A stretch of 64,000 nucleotides of DNA from Altica lythri. Its lineage: Eukaryota; Arthropoda; Insecta; Coleoptera; Chrysomelidae. The position numbers and the translations under genes were made by a program. How positions within the stretch are numbered: position 1 is the first letter of the stretch; each line of letters begins with the position of its first letter. Under the pieces are notes generated by a model. It was not told the origin of the DNA, did not search any database, and saw nothing but the letters and a program-made list of their open reading frames with translations. Below are positions 23,309 to 37,700 of this stretch, in pieces. Where the stretch lies: positions 72,700,967-72,764,966 of the forward strand of contig OZ034802.1 of NCBI GenBank assembly GCA_964028335.1, read 5' to 3'.

Positions 23309-23939
23309 GGTCCGACTAATTTTTAATATTTTCAAAAGTTCTGTTATGTTCAATAGTTGACCGTTTGTGCTGCCTATACGCTAAGACCAGTGACAGCCGT
23401 CAGCTGGTATGACGTGATGTTAATATTATAGTATTTATATTTGTATAATTACTTGTTTGATACTTGATATACGTGTTTAGTAGTTATTAGTGTTTTAATT
23501 AACATATGTTGCAAACACAACAAGTTCAAAAACTTTTTACTATGTGACATACAAGATTAGATGTTTATACAAAGATGAGACAATGAACTATTTTCATAAA
23601 TTGACATAAATGTCAAATTTTATAATACAAGTTGTGAGAGAAATTAGGTAAATGTAAATTAGAATCCTGCTTATCTGTAGAAAAAGTTATAGGTAAGTTT
23701 AGTATATTATACGCTGTTTTTAAATAAATTTAATTAAAATTTGTATTATTCATTATGTATTTTTGATGACTTAATATTTAAACTCACAGCGCCATCTCTT
23801 TAGATAATCTAAAAGCTACTTTGCCGGCCTAGGCCGGAAAATGCCATTTTCCGAACGATTTTGAAGTAATTAATAGTATTGTTTCTGGACGGAGGACCAA
23901 AAAGTAAATTTGCCGTGTAAGGTGTAAGTGACAGAGGGC
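23309..23939. other. Intergenic stretch
   Basis: Nothing coding was seen. A 14 bp perfect palindrome ccggcctaggccgg lies at 23833, followed by paired aaaatgccatttt. Confidence 0.35.
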
Positions 23940-25390
23940 TCATTTTTCATTGACCTTTAATATATCTTTAACCAGTAAGCCGAATGTATCTTTTTTTTTA
24001 ATAGAAACGTAATTTAATGTTCTTTAAGTGTATAAATTTTGAAATTAATATGTTTACAGCGTTTGAAAGTGTGAATCCTTAAGTAAAAAAATTGGCAACT
24101 ATCTGAGAGCCTTATTCAGGGCCTAGTGTGAATTTGAAAATTTGCGATTTTTTTCTAGTAGTCTGAATTTAGCATATTAATCATTAAAAGTTTTTCTAGG
24201 CGCAGGCGGAACAAAACTAAAATGTTGACTAACTAATTTTATGGTGACCTGTCGGTTTTTCGTAACGGTGTACATTTCCTTTATCGGAGTTAGTGACAAT
24301 GATTTTAGGGTTGGTCTTTAAGAAATCTTTTGAACCCTAATTAAGCTGGTAATTTTCACAGAGCAAAATTACACAGCGGCCATTGTTAATCTTCGCATGT
24401 AAGCGTGAGTAGCCTTGCTCATCACAATCTAATTCGTAACTGGGTGCGATGCTTGTCTTTCTGTACAAAGGGAATCGGGCGTTTTCGAGTTGTTTCGAAT
24501 CGACTAACCAATCAAAAACCATAATTTCGGATCCTGGATATTTGAATGCCAATTTTGCCAACTTTAAACCCAAATTATACTAAATTAAATAGAAAATATG
24601 AATTTGGTTACAGATGGCCAGGGTTCATAGAAAAATAAATTTTTAAATTGACTTAAAATCAAAGAGTTTTGTGTAGCAATCCTTGTACAGATATATTGCC
24701 TTTATGGGAGCTTGTGATAATCTTTTGGTTTTAATCAGAAGATTTTGAAAGAAAGAGGTTTTGTTCGAAAAAGACAAAAGAGTAAAGTTGGTCTAGAAAC
24801 GACTACTTTCGAAAGTCGAGGATCTGCAATTGAAGACGTGATGTAGTCAACATCTAAGAAAAGAGATCTCTTGTGGACTTCTTATTCGTGGTTTCATGAT
24901 CATGAGCTATACTAATTTCATAAATAAGAAATTTGTCACCTTATCTGGTGTTAAGTGTAGATGAAAGGTCTTCTCTTATAATTTTTACATTATGTCAGAC
25001 TTGTTGCACCAAATTGGTGGTGAATGTTGTTGTAGAAACCATATCTGTTAAGAAGCTACTTCTTTGTCGTTTGCTGACTAGTTAGACTAGTAAGTTAGGT
25101 TTAGAGGGTCGAAAACAATTAAAGGATAAACTTATTTTTTTTTACTTTTTCACCAAATATTTAACTTTTTATATTTTTTTCTCTAGGGGCAATATTTTCC
25201 GACTTATACACGAAAATGGTATGCAAAATTTGAGAAATTTGTATTTTTTTTTTTTCAGATGGTTTGCGACCGGCGCATATCGTGATTATCGATATTGGGC
25301 ATCTCCTAAAGGGATTCCAGCAAAAAAATAGCTTCCTATGGAAAAAGTCGAATTCAAAACAGATCCCGCTAGACTAATGCTAAAATATAA
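23940..25390. repeat. Dispersed repeat copy B (partner at 2940-3900)
   Basis: Its left part (23945-24200) and right part (25090-25390) align with copy A, including tctgagagccttattcaggg, aaaagtttttctagg, catatcgtgattatcgatat and cctatggaaaaagtc. About 0.87 kb in the middle (24225-25090) has no counterpart in copy A and contains the exon-like ORF on the minus strand. Confidence 0.6.
24337..24588 (-). CDS. Exon-like ORF, possibly BRCT-related, within a repeat
   Basis: On the minus strand an acceptor-like tatttaatttag ends at 24589 and is followed by an open frame: YNLGLKLAKLAFKYPGSEIM, then VFDWLVDSKQLENARFPLYR, then SYELDCDEQGYSRLHAKIN and a stop. The composition is protein-like. The WLVDS motif preceded by hydrophobic residues recalls the Trp of BRCT repeats, but this is only a resemblance. 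The ORF sits in the block absent from the sister repeat copy, so it may be a host exon captured by a transposon, a terminal exon of an upstream minus-strand gene, or chance. No other exon of the same gene was found. Confidence 0.25.
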
Positions 25391-25756
25391 ACCAGCGATA
25401 CTTACGTAACTACACTAATATGGCTAATGACCTAATAGTCGATGCCATAACAAAAAATAAAAATAATCAATATTAATAACATTAATTAAATATATTCCTA
25501 AAAAATCACAGTTTCTTTAGTAACTGTGATTAATATAGTTAGTTCAACCAATCAAAAACAAGTTTTTAGTTGGAAATTCACCTACGGATCCGTCAATATA
25601 AAAATAAAATAGTCCGCGATTTCATCTCTCAATAAAATAACTAAAAACATTGTAGGAAGGTTGCTATTATTTTAATTATTTTTAATGTTAACTTAGTAGT
25701 ACGAAGAAGGTACTCCCAAACAGTTCGTGATTCAGGGTGAAACGGTATGAAAAAAA
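25391..25756 (+). promoter_or_regulatory. Upstream region of the carboxylesterase, possible promoter
   Basis: A TATA-like aatataaaaataaaatag lies near 25596-25613, about 150 bp before the first ATG, followed by a tcatctctca initiator-like stretch. No other element can be assigned. The call rests on position only. Confidence 0.25.
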
Positions 25757-28700
25757 ATGATAGCACTTTTTATTAGTTTTAATATAATATTAGTGATTGT
25801 TGGTGTTTCTGATGGATTAAAATTTATTAAACCTGAAAATGTGGTACGTTGATTTTATATAGTTTTATAGTGTATTTTTGATTTAATATAGCTACAAAAA
25901 TTCGATTTTTTTTCGAGCTTTGTTTTAAGTTATTGGCTGAAAAATAATTCAAATTTAATTGGACTAAAAATTATACATCTTCAAGAGTTTTAAATATTTG
26001 AACAGTTGTTAAATACATCAACATATTTCTAGAAAAGTTCAAAATTTCATTCAAACATTCGAACATTTTTAAATATTTTAAAAGATTTTTTATAGATTTA
26101 AAATGTTTGGAACACAGAACGTTATTTTTTGTAAAGGTTCATTAAAACTATTATTCTTTCTAGTTGACCCAGCGAACTTCGTACTGCTTAATACTTAGTA
26201 ATCTCTTCTTTTCATTTTCCGTTTTTTCCATTTTTTTTTGTTATTTTATCATTTTCTATGATTTTTTTTCTGTTTTTAACGATTTTACATATTTCATATT
26301 TTGGTGGTTTTTTGTTATCGTTGCATTTTAAATTTTTTGGATTTATCAATTTTTAGTTGTTTTTTTTAAATTTTCACTGTTTATCTCACATTTTTGTGTT
26401 ATTTTCTTGTCTTTTCTGTTTTTTTGTCCTTTTTTTTCTACTTTTCATTTTACTTCAGTTTCAGTTTTGACAATTTTTTTTTTATTTTTTTTTTTTAGAT
26501 TTCTACTTTTATTCTTGCGATTTTTTTAAATTGATTCTATTTTTTTCAGTTTTTTTTATTTACTTATTTATTTTTTATTTTTTTCCATTTCTTTTATTTT
26601 TTTAATTTTTGCTATTTTTTCATCTTTTTCTAGTTGTTTTTGTTTTGTCAATTTTTCATGCTTCCTTGTTTTTTTATTTATTTTCCGATCTCTCAAATTT
26701 TTTCTGTTTTCTTTTATCATTATCTACGATTTTTTTTCTGTTATTAACGATTTTACATAAATTCTTTTCAGGTTTTGATGATTTTTTGGTATCGTTGCAT
26801 TTTTGATTTTTTCGGATTTACCATATTTTAGTTGTTTTTTTTTTTAATTTTCAATGTGTATTTCACATTTTTGTTTTTTTTACTATTTATTTTATTTTCC
26901 ATTTTACTTCAGTTTTTCGTTTGTAATCAGTTTTGACAATTTATTTCTGTTATTTTTTTAAGTTTCCTACCTTTTTTGATCCTTCATATTTTTCTTTTAT
27001 TTTTGCGATTTTTTTAATTTGATTGTATTTTGTCCAGTTTCTTTTTATTTATTTATTTTTTATTATTTTTTTGTTTTTCCCATTTTTGCTATTCTTTTCA
27101 TCTTTTTCTGGTTGCTTTTGTTTTTTCAGTTTTTCATGTTTTCTTGTTTTTTTATTTAACAATTTTTTTTATTTTAAATGTAATAATAACTGGGGTTCGG
27201 TCAATATAATTTATTAAAAAAATTTTTAACACTACATATGTTTCGCATTATACCATTTTCAAGTGTTTATATGTAAAAAGAATGACATATTATATGTAGT
27301 GTTAAAAAAATTTTTTAATAAATTATATTGACCGAACCCCAGTAATTATTACATTTAAATTAATTTAAACGGTCAGGAAATATATTCATCAATTTTTTTA
27401 TTTTTTTTTCCGATTTTTCAAATGTTAGCTGTTTTTTTTCATTTTCTACGATTTTTTTTCTGTTATTAACGATTTTACCTAAATTCTTTCCAGGTTTTGA
27501 TGATTTATTGGTATCGTTACGTTTTTAATTTTTTCGGATTTATCAATTTTTGGTTGTTCTTTTTTAATTTTCATTTATTTCACATTTTTGTGTTACTATC
27601 ATGTTTTTTCTGTTTTTTTTTTTAATTTTTTTATTCTATTTTTCATTTTACTTCAGTTTCTCTTTTGTAATTAGTTTTGACAATTTAATTCTTTTTTATT
27701 TTTTGCAGATTCCTACCTTGTTTTGATCCTTAATATTTTTCTTTTATTTTTTCGATTTTTTATTATTTATTTTTTTTTTCCAATTATTTTGTTTTTTCCA
27801 ATTTTTGCTATTTTTTATCTTTTTCTGGTTGTTTTTGTTTGTTAAATTTTTTATGCTTACTTGTTTTTTTTCTACAATTTTTTTATTTATTTTCCGATTT
27901 TTAAATATTTTATTTTCTACTTTTACGTTTTTTATCATTTTTCGTTATTTCCCAACCCAAATAATCTTAATATAGATTAAGATACACTGGCATCTATTAG
28001 AAATTTAAGCTATCTTCGCTTAGTTCATCCATGTTTTAACTAATGAATTTCTAACCCAGCAATTTTTATTTTGGGATTTAAATTAAATGGAGTAAAAGCC
28101 ATTTTTGTCCTATATTAAATCCTCAGCGTATCTAACATATTTAATTGAAAAGGAATAATATTATACTGTTGTATGTTTGTATGAGAAATTAGGGGTAACA
28201 GATACACTTGGGACCTATAAGATCTATTGTGTCTCCCTTTTCTTGCTATAATTCTGATGTTTCCTCCGACTTATAGCAGCTCTTCTAGTCATATATTTTC
28301 TATATATTTAGGATATCGTTGGGTAGATCTTCTTTTTCTATTTCGTATGGCTTTAGGTATTTGACCCTAAATATGCAATGCAATGCATTCTGAGAGTAAG
28401 TGTTTTGAGGTTTCATCCTCTTCCTCACAGAATCTGCAGTTTCCTTCATCTACCAATCCTAGTTTCTTCATGTGCCCTCTTAATCGGCAGTGGCCGGTTA
28501 ATATCCCGTTATAATACGGAGTTTATTCTTACTAAAAATAGCTTTGTAAATAACCCATTATTTTATTGTAATTTGTAAAAGAAAACAAAAAGGTTATTGT
28601 GGGTTATCCTTGGGATATCCACCATATATTATTATTTAATAGTCATAACTCAAAACTTAACTTATTATAAAGTAAAATCTTCCTAAGGATTCACTCTACC

Positions 28701-31700
28701 TATTGTTAAGAACTAGAGAAATCCGTTGAGTACCTATTTTTCGAGTCTACTTATTGCGCATACATGAACGTACTTTATAAGTACAATAAAACTTTTAAAA
28801 GATTATTTCAATAGTGGAACATCTTTTGTGTAGTGTGCCAAATTAGACTATTAATAGTTTATTAAAACTCATATATCCCCAGAAGTTTTAATGGCAATTA
28901 AAAAGATTCTGAAGGCCGGAATGTTTTTTAGATGACTTTAAATCTTTATGTAAATTGAACCTTAATTAATTAACTTTAAATATCTTAAAAGAATTGAATA
29001 GTTTTTAAACACAGCAACGTTTTTCTATAGAGAAGAAAACTTTTTTAAACAAGGGAACATTTTACGCGAACATTTAAAAAATTAATAGATTCAAATAATT
29101 TAAAAAACTTTTAAATTGTTCTGTTTTTGAACACGGAAACGTTTATTTGAGTCTCAAATTTTCCTACATTAAACTGTTGTATGTTTATTAAAGCTTCAAT
29201 AAATCCAAAACTGTTAAAGAAACTTGAAATAATTGACCAGTTTTTAAAGGCAATTTTTAATGGTTTATATAACATTTTTTTATCATTTAGTAGACTGTAA
29301 TACATTAAATTTTAATCAATCATAAATTGATATAATTAAATTGAGTTTCAAATAGCGGAAGGTCAGAAAAAAATGTTACTTTGTTGTTACAAGTGTTGTT
29401 TTTTACCTACAATAGTTTACCTTTATATATACAACAAATATGCATTTTATTTATTTAAACAAACTTCCTTTAAGTACGTTTTTCATGGTCGGTGTAACAA
29501 TGTAAATTAATTATTTTGTATAAAAAAAATGAATGTATATGTTTAAGGACTAATAATGCATTCATTTTTTTGTGACCAAGGAGAAAAAACTCATTGACTG
29601 GTGATGCTTTCCGATTTTTATTGTTTCCATTTTCAAGACTCTGTTTAATATAAAAATAAAAACATTACATTGTATAAACACGGTTTAAAATCAATACACG
29701 AAAAGGCATCACTAGCGTGGTTTTAAATTAACGCACGAGAGGGCAATGCTTACTCTACTTACGGGGTCAAGTATCTTTATTTAACACACACCAAGCATGA
29801 ACATCCTTACTGATCCATCTACGGCGGTTTTTTAATATTAAGAATATATTGAGCGATACGTCTACGACGCTCATACGTCCAGGGTATTACAAGAAAGTCT
29901 CGAATCGCAAGCTCCCATTACAAAAACGTCAAATATCACAACCCTCAACCAATTCGTCAGAAAGACTTTTCTACCAAAAGCCACTGCCACGAACACCCAG
30001 AAAGCATGCTAATTCTATAGTACCCATAAACTTTTTAATATTTTAAACTCTAAAACAGTTTTTACCTTGTTATAACTAACTCTTTAATCCTCTGGACAGT
30101 CTTGTTAAAGCATCTTCAAAAACCTACGTAGTAACGGAAGCAACTCAGTTTTTAATCAATACACAAAAAGGCATCGCTAGCGTGGTTTGATATTAACACA
30201 CGACAAGGCTTTACTTTGGCGAGTTGATCGACCACGTACCGTCTAAAGATCACGTGGCTTGGTTAAAAGACACCAGGCATAAACATTCTCACTGATCCGT
30301 CTACGGCAGTTGAAACTAGTAGGCTTCTTACCCTCGAGAGTTATTTAGCAATCTGTCTATGGCGCTCATACTTTGAGGTTATTACAAGCCAAACTTGAAT
30401 CACCAGTTCCTATAACACGAACATCAAAGAGCACAATCCTCAGCCAATTCTTTACATCATTTCCACGGACAGCCAGAATGCCTGGTAAATGTATAATGTC
30501 TGTTTGAACAACACCAGAACTCTTACGAAGACCTATTACATGATCAATCCTGACCATCACCAGAAGTACACCTTGGAAGCTTACACCAGCTATAGCCAGC
30601 AAACTCTACAAAGACGTGGACCAATCGATTTTATAGCTGAAGATTTAAGAAAAACAAAATTTATTGTTTACTCCTTTCCGAGAAACAATGGTTATGCTAG
30701 CTTGACAGTCAAGATAGCATAGCTATAACTGTATTTTGTCAAACAAAAGGTCTGCGAGGGTCGTAAAAGTGACATATTTTATTGTTAATTACTCTTAAAA
30801 ACTACTCCAATGTGAATTTTGACACCAACAAATGCAAAAACTGATAAATCGATAAGTAACTACACAACAAGTAAACAAGATTTCATTTCGGACCATCCGC
30901 CGCAAACATACAGTCCAAGCTCGTTTTTTCTCATTATTGGCTCTCACCGCCAAACCCAACAACATTTGGAAAAACATCGAAAAAAAAACGCTAATTCTTT
31001 TTCGGTCTGTACGTGACCTACGCTCGTCGATCATCGATTAGCATTTAATAGCATATAAAATAGTTAGGCAGTCACGTTGCAAACTTTATACTTAAATCTA
31101 GTTTGCGAGAGCAATAAATTAACAATAAAATATGCCATCTTTACGAACCTTGCAGTCCTTTTGGTTGCCAAAATACAGCTATAGCTCTACTAGCTTGACT
31201 ATCAACCTAGCATAACCATTGTTTTTTAGAAAGGAGTGAATCAATAAATTTGGTTTTCGTAAACTCGTCTGCAATAAAACAGCAATTATATTTGGTTTGC
31301 TTGTTGTGTGGTTGCTAATCGATTTCTTAATTGTTCGCTTTTTTTGGGGTGAGATACACGTTAGGGGATGTTATGGTAGATTTTAGAGGTTTGTTTATAT
31401 ACCATGCGGGTTAAATAAATTAGCCATAAAATATGCTACTTTTACGAACTTTTTAATTTTTTTGGTTGCCGAGATAAAGCTGTGGCTATGCTAGCTTAAC
31501 TGTTCAGCTAGCATAAAAAATGTTTGTCGGAAAGGGTTGGAACTGTAATTTTTTGTCGAAGTCTTCAGCAATAAAATAGCAATTAAATCTGATTTGCTTG
31601 TTGTTTGATTGTTTATCATTTTAACCATTTTTCACATTTTTTGGGAGTGAGGCTCACGTTAGGGAATAATAGGGTAGTTTTTGGGGTTGGTCGATATACC

Positions 31701-34700
31701 ATTCAAGAGCAGTAAATTAGCAAAAAGATATAATTGTGGTTGCAATTAAAACCTATAAAGTGGATATACTAGCTTGACGGACATGCATTTATGTATGCGT
31801 TTAGCTTCAGCAAGAAAGTCCTATAAAAGATTTTTTCAATCAGAGATAAATTGTTTGGACCCAGTAAATGGAAATTCTATTGGATCCAAATCAGTATCAG
31901 TTCATTTTTCTTTATCATCGCCAGGAACATTATCACTGATATTGGACTATGTATCTTGGGCAACGGGTAGGTAAAATCACATAAATTGTGACTCTAGAGG
32001 TTTATCTGACCCAAAACTATGGCCTTAAACAAATAAAACTATGGTATAATGCCATAGAGGACGTGTTTAGTTAACTGGACAAGGGCCATAGATCGGAATT
32101 CCCTGTGTCCAGTATAATGGACGATGGTCCTCAAACTCTTAAAAACTAAATAAAATATGATAATTTTTAAATATATGGCGTTTTATAATTTAAGTCACAG
32201 ATTTGGAATAGTCTGTAAATATTGACCTAATATCATTTCCCAGAATGCAATCATGCTGTTTTGCAGTGTAATAATTAGGACAAAAAATTACCAGCTGTAG
32301 GTACAATATATAAATGTTAATAATAACATTAAAAACACAAATTTAGTACAAATATAGGTACATGTAAGGCTAAATATCAAATGACATCAACAACTTTTAT
32401 TTATTAACAACAAATAATTTGTATATAAAAATCGGACAAGTATTATTTTACTAGTTTTACTCGCAACGTCGTTCGCGTGGCGTGTTATTGTTGTATAAAA
32501 ATTTCTTACCCCACCCCATTTAAGGAATGGGAGATAAATTTTTATACACCAGATGTTAAGTTGAAAGAAGGCAAATACATCTGTGAAAACCGCATTCGAA
32601 TCGGATCATGTGATGCGCGCACAAACACACAGACAGACAGACAAAAAAATCTAACCACATTTTTGGGTTCTATTTCGATGTACCCGCGACGTCGCCGTCG
32701 TTCGCGTGTCGTGTTGATTTTTGTATAAAAATTTCTTTCCTCACCCCGTTAAAGTCGTGGGGGGAGAAAGTTTTATACACCAGATGTTAAGTTGAAAGGA
32801 GACAAATACGTCTTTGAAAACCGCATTCGAATAGAATCAGTAGTTTTCATGTGATGCGCGGACAAACATACCTATACATTTCTACAGTTTTATTATATGT
32901 ATAGATATATATTCTTTGTTTTTGTCCCATAACAAGCGACTTACTTTTATTCATTTTTGGGTCTCTTGAAACATACTAATTTTCTACAAAACTAATTTAT
33001 AAAAAATTATTAGATTCAGTTAGGGAGATAAATATTTTTAAAATAAATAAATTCTAACAAATATAATTTTACTGTATTTTTGTTCTTAGTGCGTATATCT
33101 TGAACTTGACAGTCAATAAATTTGCATAAACTCGACCGTGAGACGATGTTAATTACTTTTTTGGAATATACCTACCGGTCCACGTGCACTTCCTTGTTAT
33201 TACGTTAGAAAAGAAAACAAAGTAACGTATTTATAAATATAACTTACAAATTGTTATAAATAAGGTACTTTAATATTAACTTTGATCACAAAAAAATTCC
33301 ATTATATTTGAATTTTGCATGCGTTGTTTGAATAATTTATTGTGACGTTCTTGTGCAAAGGTTGTTAAATATTAAATACTTCCCTGTTAATAAGGAAGTT
33401 ACTATATTTTATAAAATAAAAATATTCCACACAAACTGGAATAGCTTGCAAAATATTTGTTTGGAATTACGTACGCAAATTTAAGAACACTCATTCTGTG
33501 CGTAACCACAATATATTATTTGGCTAATCTGCATTTTAACTGCTCAATATCGGTTTCCGTGTGACTGAATGCTTTCAAAATATGTTATGATTGGTTTACA
33601 CTCTTGGCAAGTCTGCGCAAACATCTACAAGCGCTTTAATGCCATTTACACATATTTCGAGTAAGCTAGTGTGTTACGCAAACTTCCTTTAATCTGTGTT
33701 CGAAAACTGACACTGGCCTGAATCGGCAAGAACCTCTTCCCATCTCACGTAAACCAAGCAAACACCCCCTTTATACGTTTATGTTTGTGGAAGCTTGCCG
33801 AGACTTGCCAAGCATGTAATACTACCATGAGCTGTTGCAAAGTTGTTGCCAGTTCTCGCGAAAATCCAATTTCGACTCCATGAATCAAGAAAAAGTCATT
33901 TAGTAATATCTTATTTTTGACCATTATTTCTAATGTTTAGTAGGTATCATGTTTGTTTAAACATTTATATTTTTTGATTTCATATTATTTTCTAAAAATG
34001 ATTGCAAGGTGTTGTACAAGTTTTTTTATTTCGCAATAATTCGAAAATTATTTATATTAATAAAATATGACGTGCTAAGAATGTACGTTCTGAGAGTTCG
34101 ACAGTTAAATGCAGTTGATCCAATCACAGTATTACCAACTTATCACTACAAAATGCACGACAGGATGTGTTATCTCATACTAAACAATAATAATGTTTGT
34201 AATAGACGATGTAGCATTTATCTATCAAACGGCTCAACTTATTATTTGGGGATTTTTGCAGTCGCTAAACAGGACCTATCATGACGGCGATGGTTCCAAA
34301 ATAGATTGAATCTGGTGCCTTGTAGTTTTATTAAAATTTCTACCAAATCAGTAGTTACAGATTTTTCGATATTTTTGCAGTCGCTGAACACGAAATGTCG
34401 ACGATGGTCCCTTAGTTACCTAGCACCAGAGTGTAGCAGGAACTCAGTAATACCAAGTGCAGTTTTATAAAAATGTTTAGAGAACCAGTCGAAACTTACT
34501 CGAAAACTATTTGAACTGCTGAACATGAATAGGTACTATGACAGCGATGCGATGGTTCCCGATACACCTAGTGCCCAGAGTGAACCTAGTATTTTGTAGT
34601 ATTATGAAAATTTATATAAAACCAGTCAAAACTAGGTACTCGAAATATAAAAAAAAAACAGTCGAGACTCACTTTTTAAAGGTTTTTTAGTCAAATATGA

Positions 34701-37700
34701 CGGCAACTGTCTTCGTAATACCGGGGAATCTGGTCTCGTGCAGTTTTTTCGACTATTTGGACCTGTTGATCATAATTATCACGCAGCGATTGTTCCCGAG
34801 ATACCTAGTGACTAGGGTTGACCTGGTATTCTGATGATTTATAAAAATTCATACAAAATCAGTTGAAACTTGTTCGAACATCATGGAGACGGTGGTTTCT
34901 GAAATACCTTGCACCAACCTGGTTTTTGGAGTTTTATGAAAGTTTATACATAAACCGTCAAAACCCGTACCTTGAAGGTTTTTGGGATTATTATGGCGAT
35001 GGTCTCCCTAATATCTAGAACTCCCGATGGATCTGGTCTCTTGAAAAACCAATTTTTTACTTGAAGATTTTTGTAGTCGCTACATATCAATATGAAGACC
35101 TAGTCCCAGAGTATTTTTAGTATCCTTGAATTTTATGAAAATTAATACAAAGTCTGTTAAGACTCAGGTATTATAGCAGTGATGATATTTGTGTTAAACA
35201 TCCCCAAAAACCCCAAAGCAACGAGTTTCGACTGATTTTGTATGGAATTTTTCATAAAACTCCAGGTCCAGGTCCACCCTGGGCACCAGATATCTCACGG
35301 ACAATCACTGTAATAATATTCGTAATGGGCGATCCCAAAAACTGTTAAGTAACAAGTTTCGATTGTTTTTTTTTTATAAACTTCTATAGAACTCCAAAAG
35401 GTACTTTTGGTACTAGGTACCCCATAAAAAACCTTGAGTAATGAGTTTTGATAAATTTTGTATCGAATATCAATAAAACTCCAGGAACCCAGGCCCCTTG
35501 TGGGCATACTAGGTATCTTAAAAACCATCGTCGTCATGAATTTAGTGATAATCGGTCCCAAAAAGGAGTTTTCATTGATTATGTACAAATTTCTATTAAA
35601 GTCGAGATCCACCTGGGCACAACCACCTCGGGTATCACCGTTGTCTTGTTATTCGTGTTTAGCTTTCCAAAAGCCATTAGAGTGACGTTTTTTCACTGAT
35701 TTTGCATAAAATTTAAAAAAAAACTCCTGAAAGTGAATTTCCTCTAGCACCAGGTAATTCCGGTAACGTCGTTGTCATGATTTTCGTATTCAGTGGCATA
35801 AAAAACCCAAATGGAGTTCATTTCCATCATTTTTTTATATTTATTTTTACATATTTTCCATTTTTCATCACTTTGAGATGAATTTTGGGAAAAGCATGTT
35901 TCTTGTTCAAAAATTTTATATGATTGCTTTAGATCTTAAATCATATTCCATTTTTTGCTTTGATATCCATCTTTCTGACCAGGATAGGTTTAAGCTAGTT
36001 AGGATTAATACTTCATTGTCTTGACTGAGCAGATAGTTTCCTTATTGATATCTAAAAGGTGTAACTATTATTGAATTTTACAACTTTTTGTAATGCATTA
36101 CAAATAATCCTTGGATTGGTATGACTAAAAACATAATAAAATTCATTAAATATATAAATATATAGCAATTAGCAAAATTTCGACAACCCGGAATATACGT
36201 AATGTAAAAATAATTTCTAACGCCTTCGTCTTTGTTTACGGTCATTATATCTCCAAATAAACTTACGTGTTACTTAAACTTGAAACTGGATTTGAATGTT
36301 TCAAACTTGAACTTGATTTCTACCTGTTGCTCTTGCAATTAAAGCCAACGAACGGAATCGACAAATATAACCTTGATAAGAATATTACATTCACGTAGGT
36401 AGGATATACAGGGTGTCTCATTATATTCTGACTGTTTTTAAAAGCTGATATCTTCGAAACTGTTGTAGATAATAAGATGCGGTTTTCACAGTTAGGTTTA
36501 TAATTATCTTAAGTTTTGTTGTGACACGTTTATATATAAAATGGCCTAATTCCGGTTTACCTGATAGAAAAATGGCGTATTTTCAGAATACAGTAGATGT
36601 AATTTTTTAATTTTAACTTCCCTTTCTGTGCACCGATTTTAAACTTTAAGGTATTGTTATAAAGTATAAATAAGCGTCTTTTAGGAAATTGCTAAATATA
36701 CAGGGTCTCCAATTTAAAAAATTACATCTATACATCATTCAAAGCTTATTTTTATTAAAGTAGGCCTTGTTAGGGTGATGAATTTCGCCCTGTATATTTA
36801 ATCTTATTCTCAGTTGTAAATGCGCTGTTGTCACGTCCTCAATAAAATCATAGTGTTAGTGACAATAAATAAAATAACAATTGTGTACTCCATTTCAGCG
36901 CCATCAAATCATTAAAAATTAGTACTTTCACAAAAAACGAAAATCGTCAATTTGAAAATATATATTTAGATATAATGAATGCATTTACAAAATAATAGTA
37001 CTTAATTAAATGAAAGCAAACAATAAAAACATTTACAAAAAAGTCTTTATTTGCAATTAGGAACAAATTTTCTATGGTTATATAACGGTATTATAAAATA
37101 AGTTTTACAACTAACATTTAAATTGGACCAGCTATAAATGAGAAAATACAAAATATTTCATTTTGTCGATAAGTATTACAGCAGATATATATTAAAGAAT
37201 TTTTCGTGGAGCTTTCCAGGTAGTGCGGTATTATGACATACCAATTGGTTTCAGCTATTTTGATAAGTAGAACAAAGATAAATATTCCCACAAAATGTTA
37301 TGCTTCAAATAATGGAAATCCGTTTAATATGTGTTCAATAGCTACAGTGCAATAATTCAGCAGAAAAGCAGATACACTAATGGTAAAATAAGCAAAGTAA
37401 AAAAAATGAAACATACAACATTAAAAAAAAAACATATAAACAACAAAAATTGGAGTAACAGATTTGGTTAAAACTATTGTCACGTTCATCTATTCGTTAT
37501 GTATTTTCAATTCACCTCCAGTATCAAAGGTAAAATGTTGTCAAGTGAACAGTTTTTTATGTAATAAGTCCAATCCATCAAAATAATTTCTTCTGTGTCT
37601 ACAATTTTTTTTTTACATGTCTGGTGCATTGTCTTAAAGCTTCTGTCCAAGTTTTGTCCGAATATAAAAATGCAAAATAGAGGTAATCGAATCATGTCTA

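Noticed and set aside
33560..33860. Possible MITE with ttggcaag/cttgccaag words
   Set aside because: The inverted words are short and not collinear, so no arms could be defined.
34009..34284. 91-codon + ORF
   Set aside because: It runs into the satellite array, has no recognisable motif and no supporting splice context.
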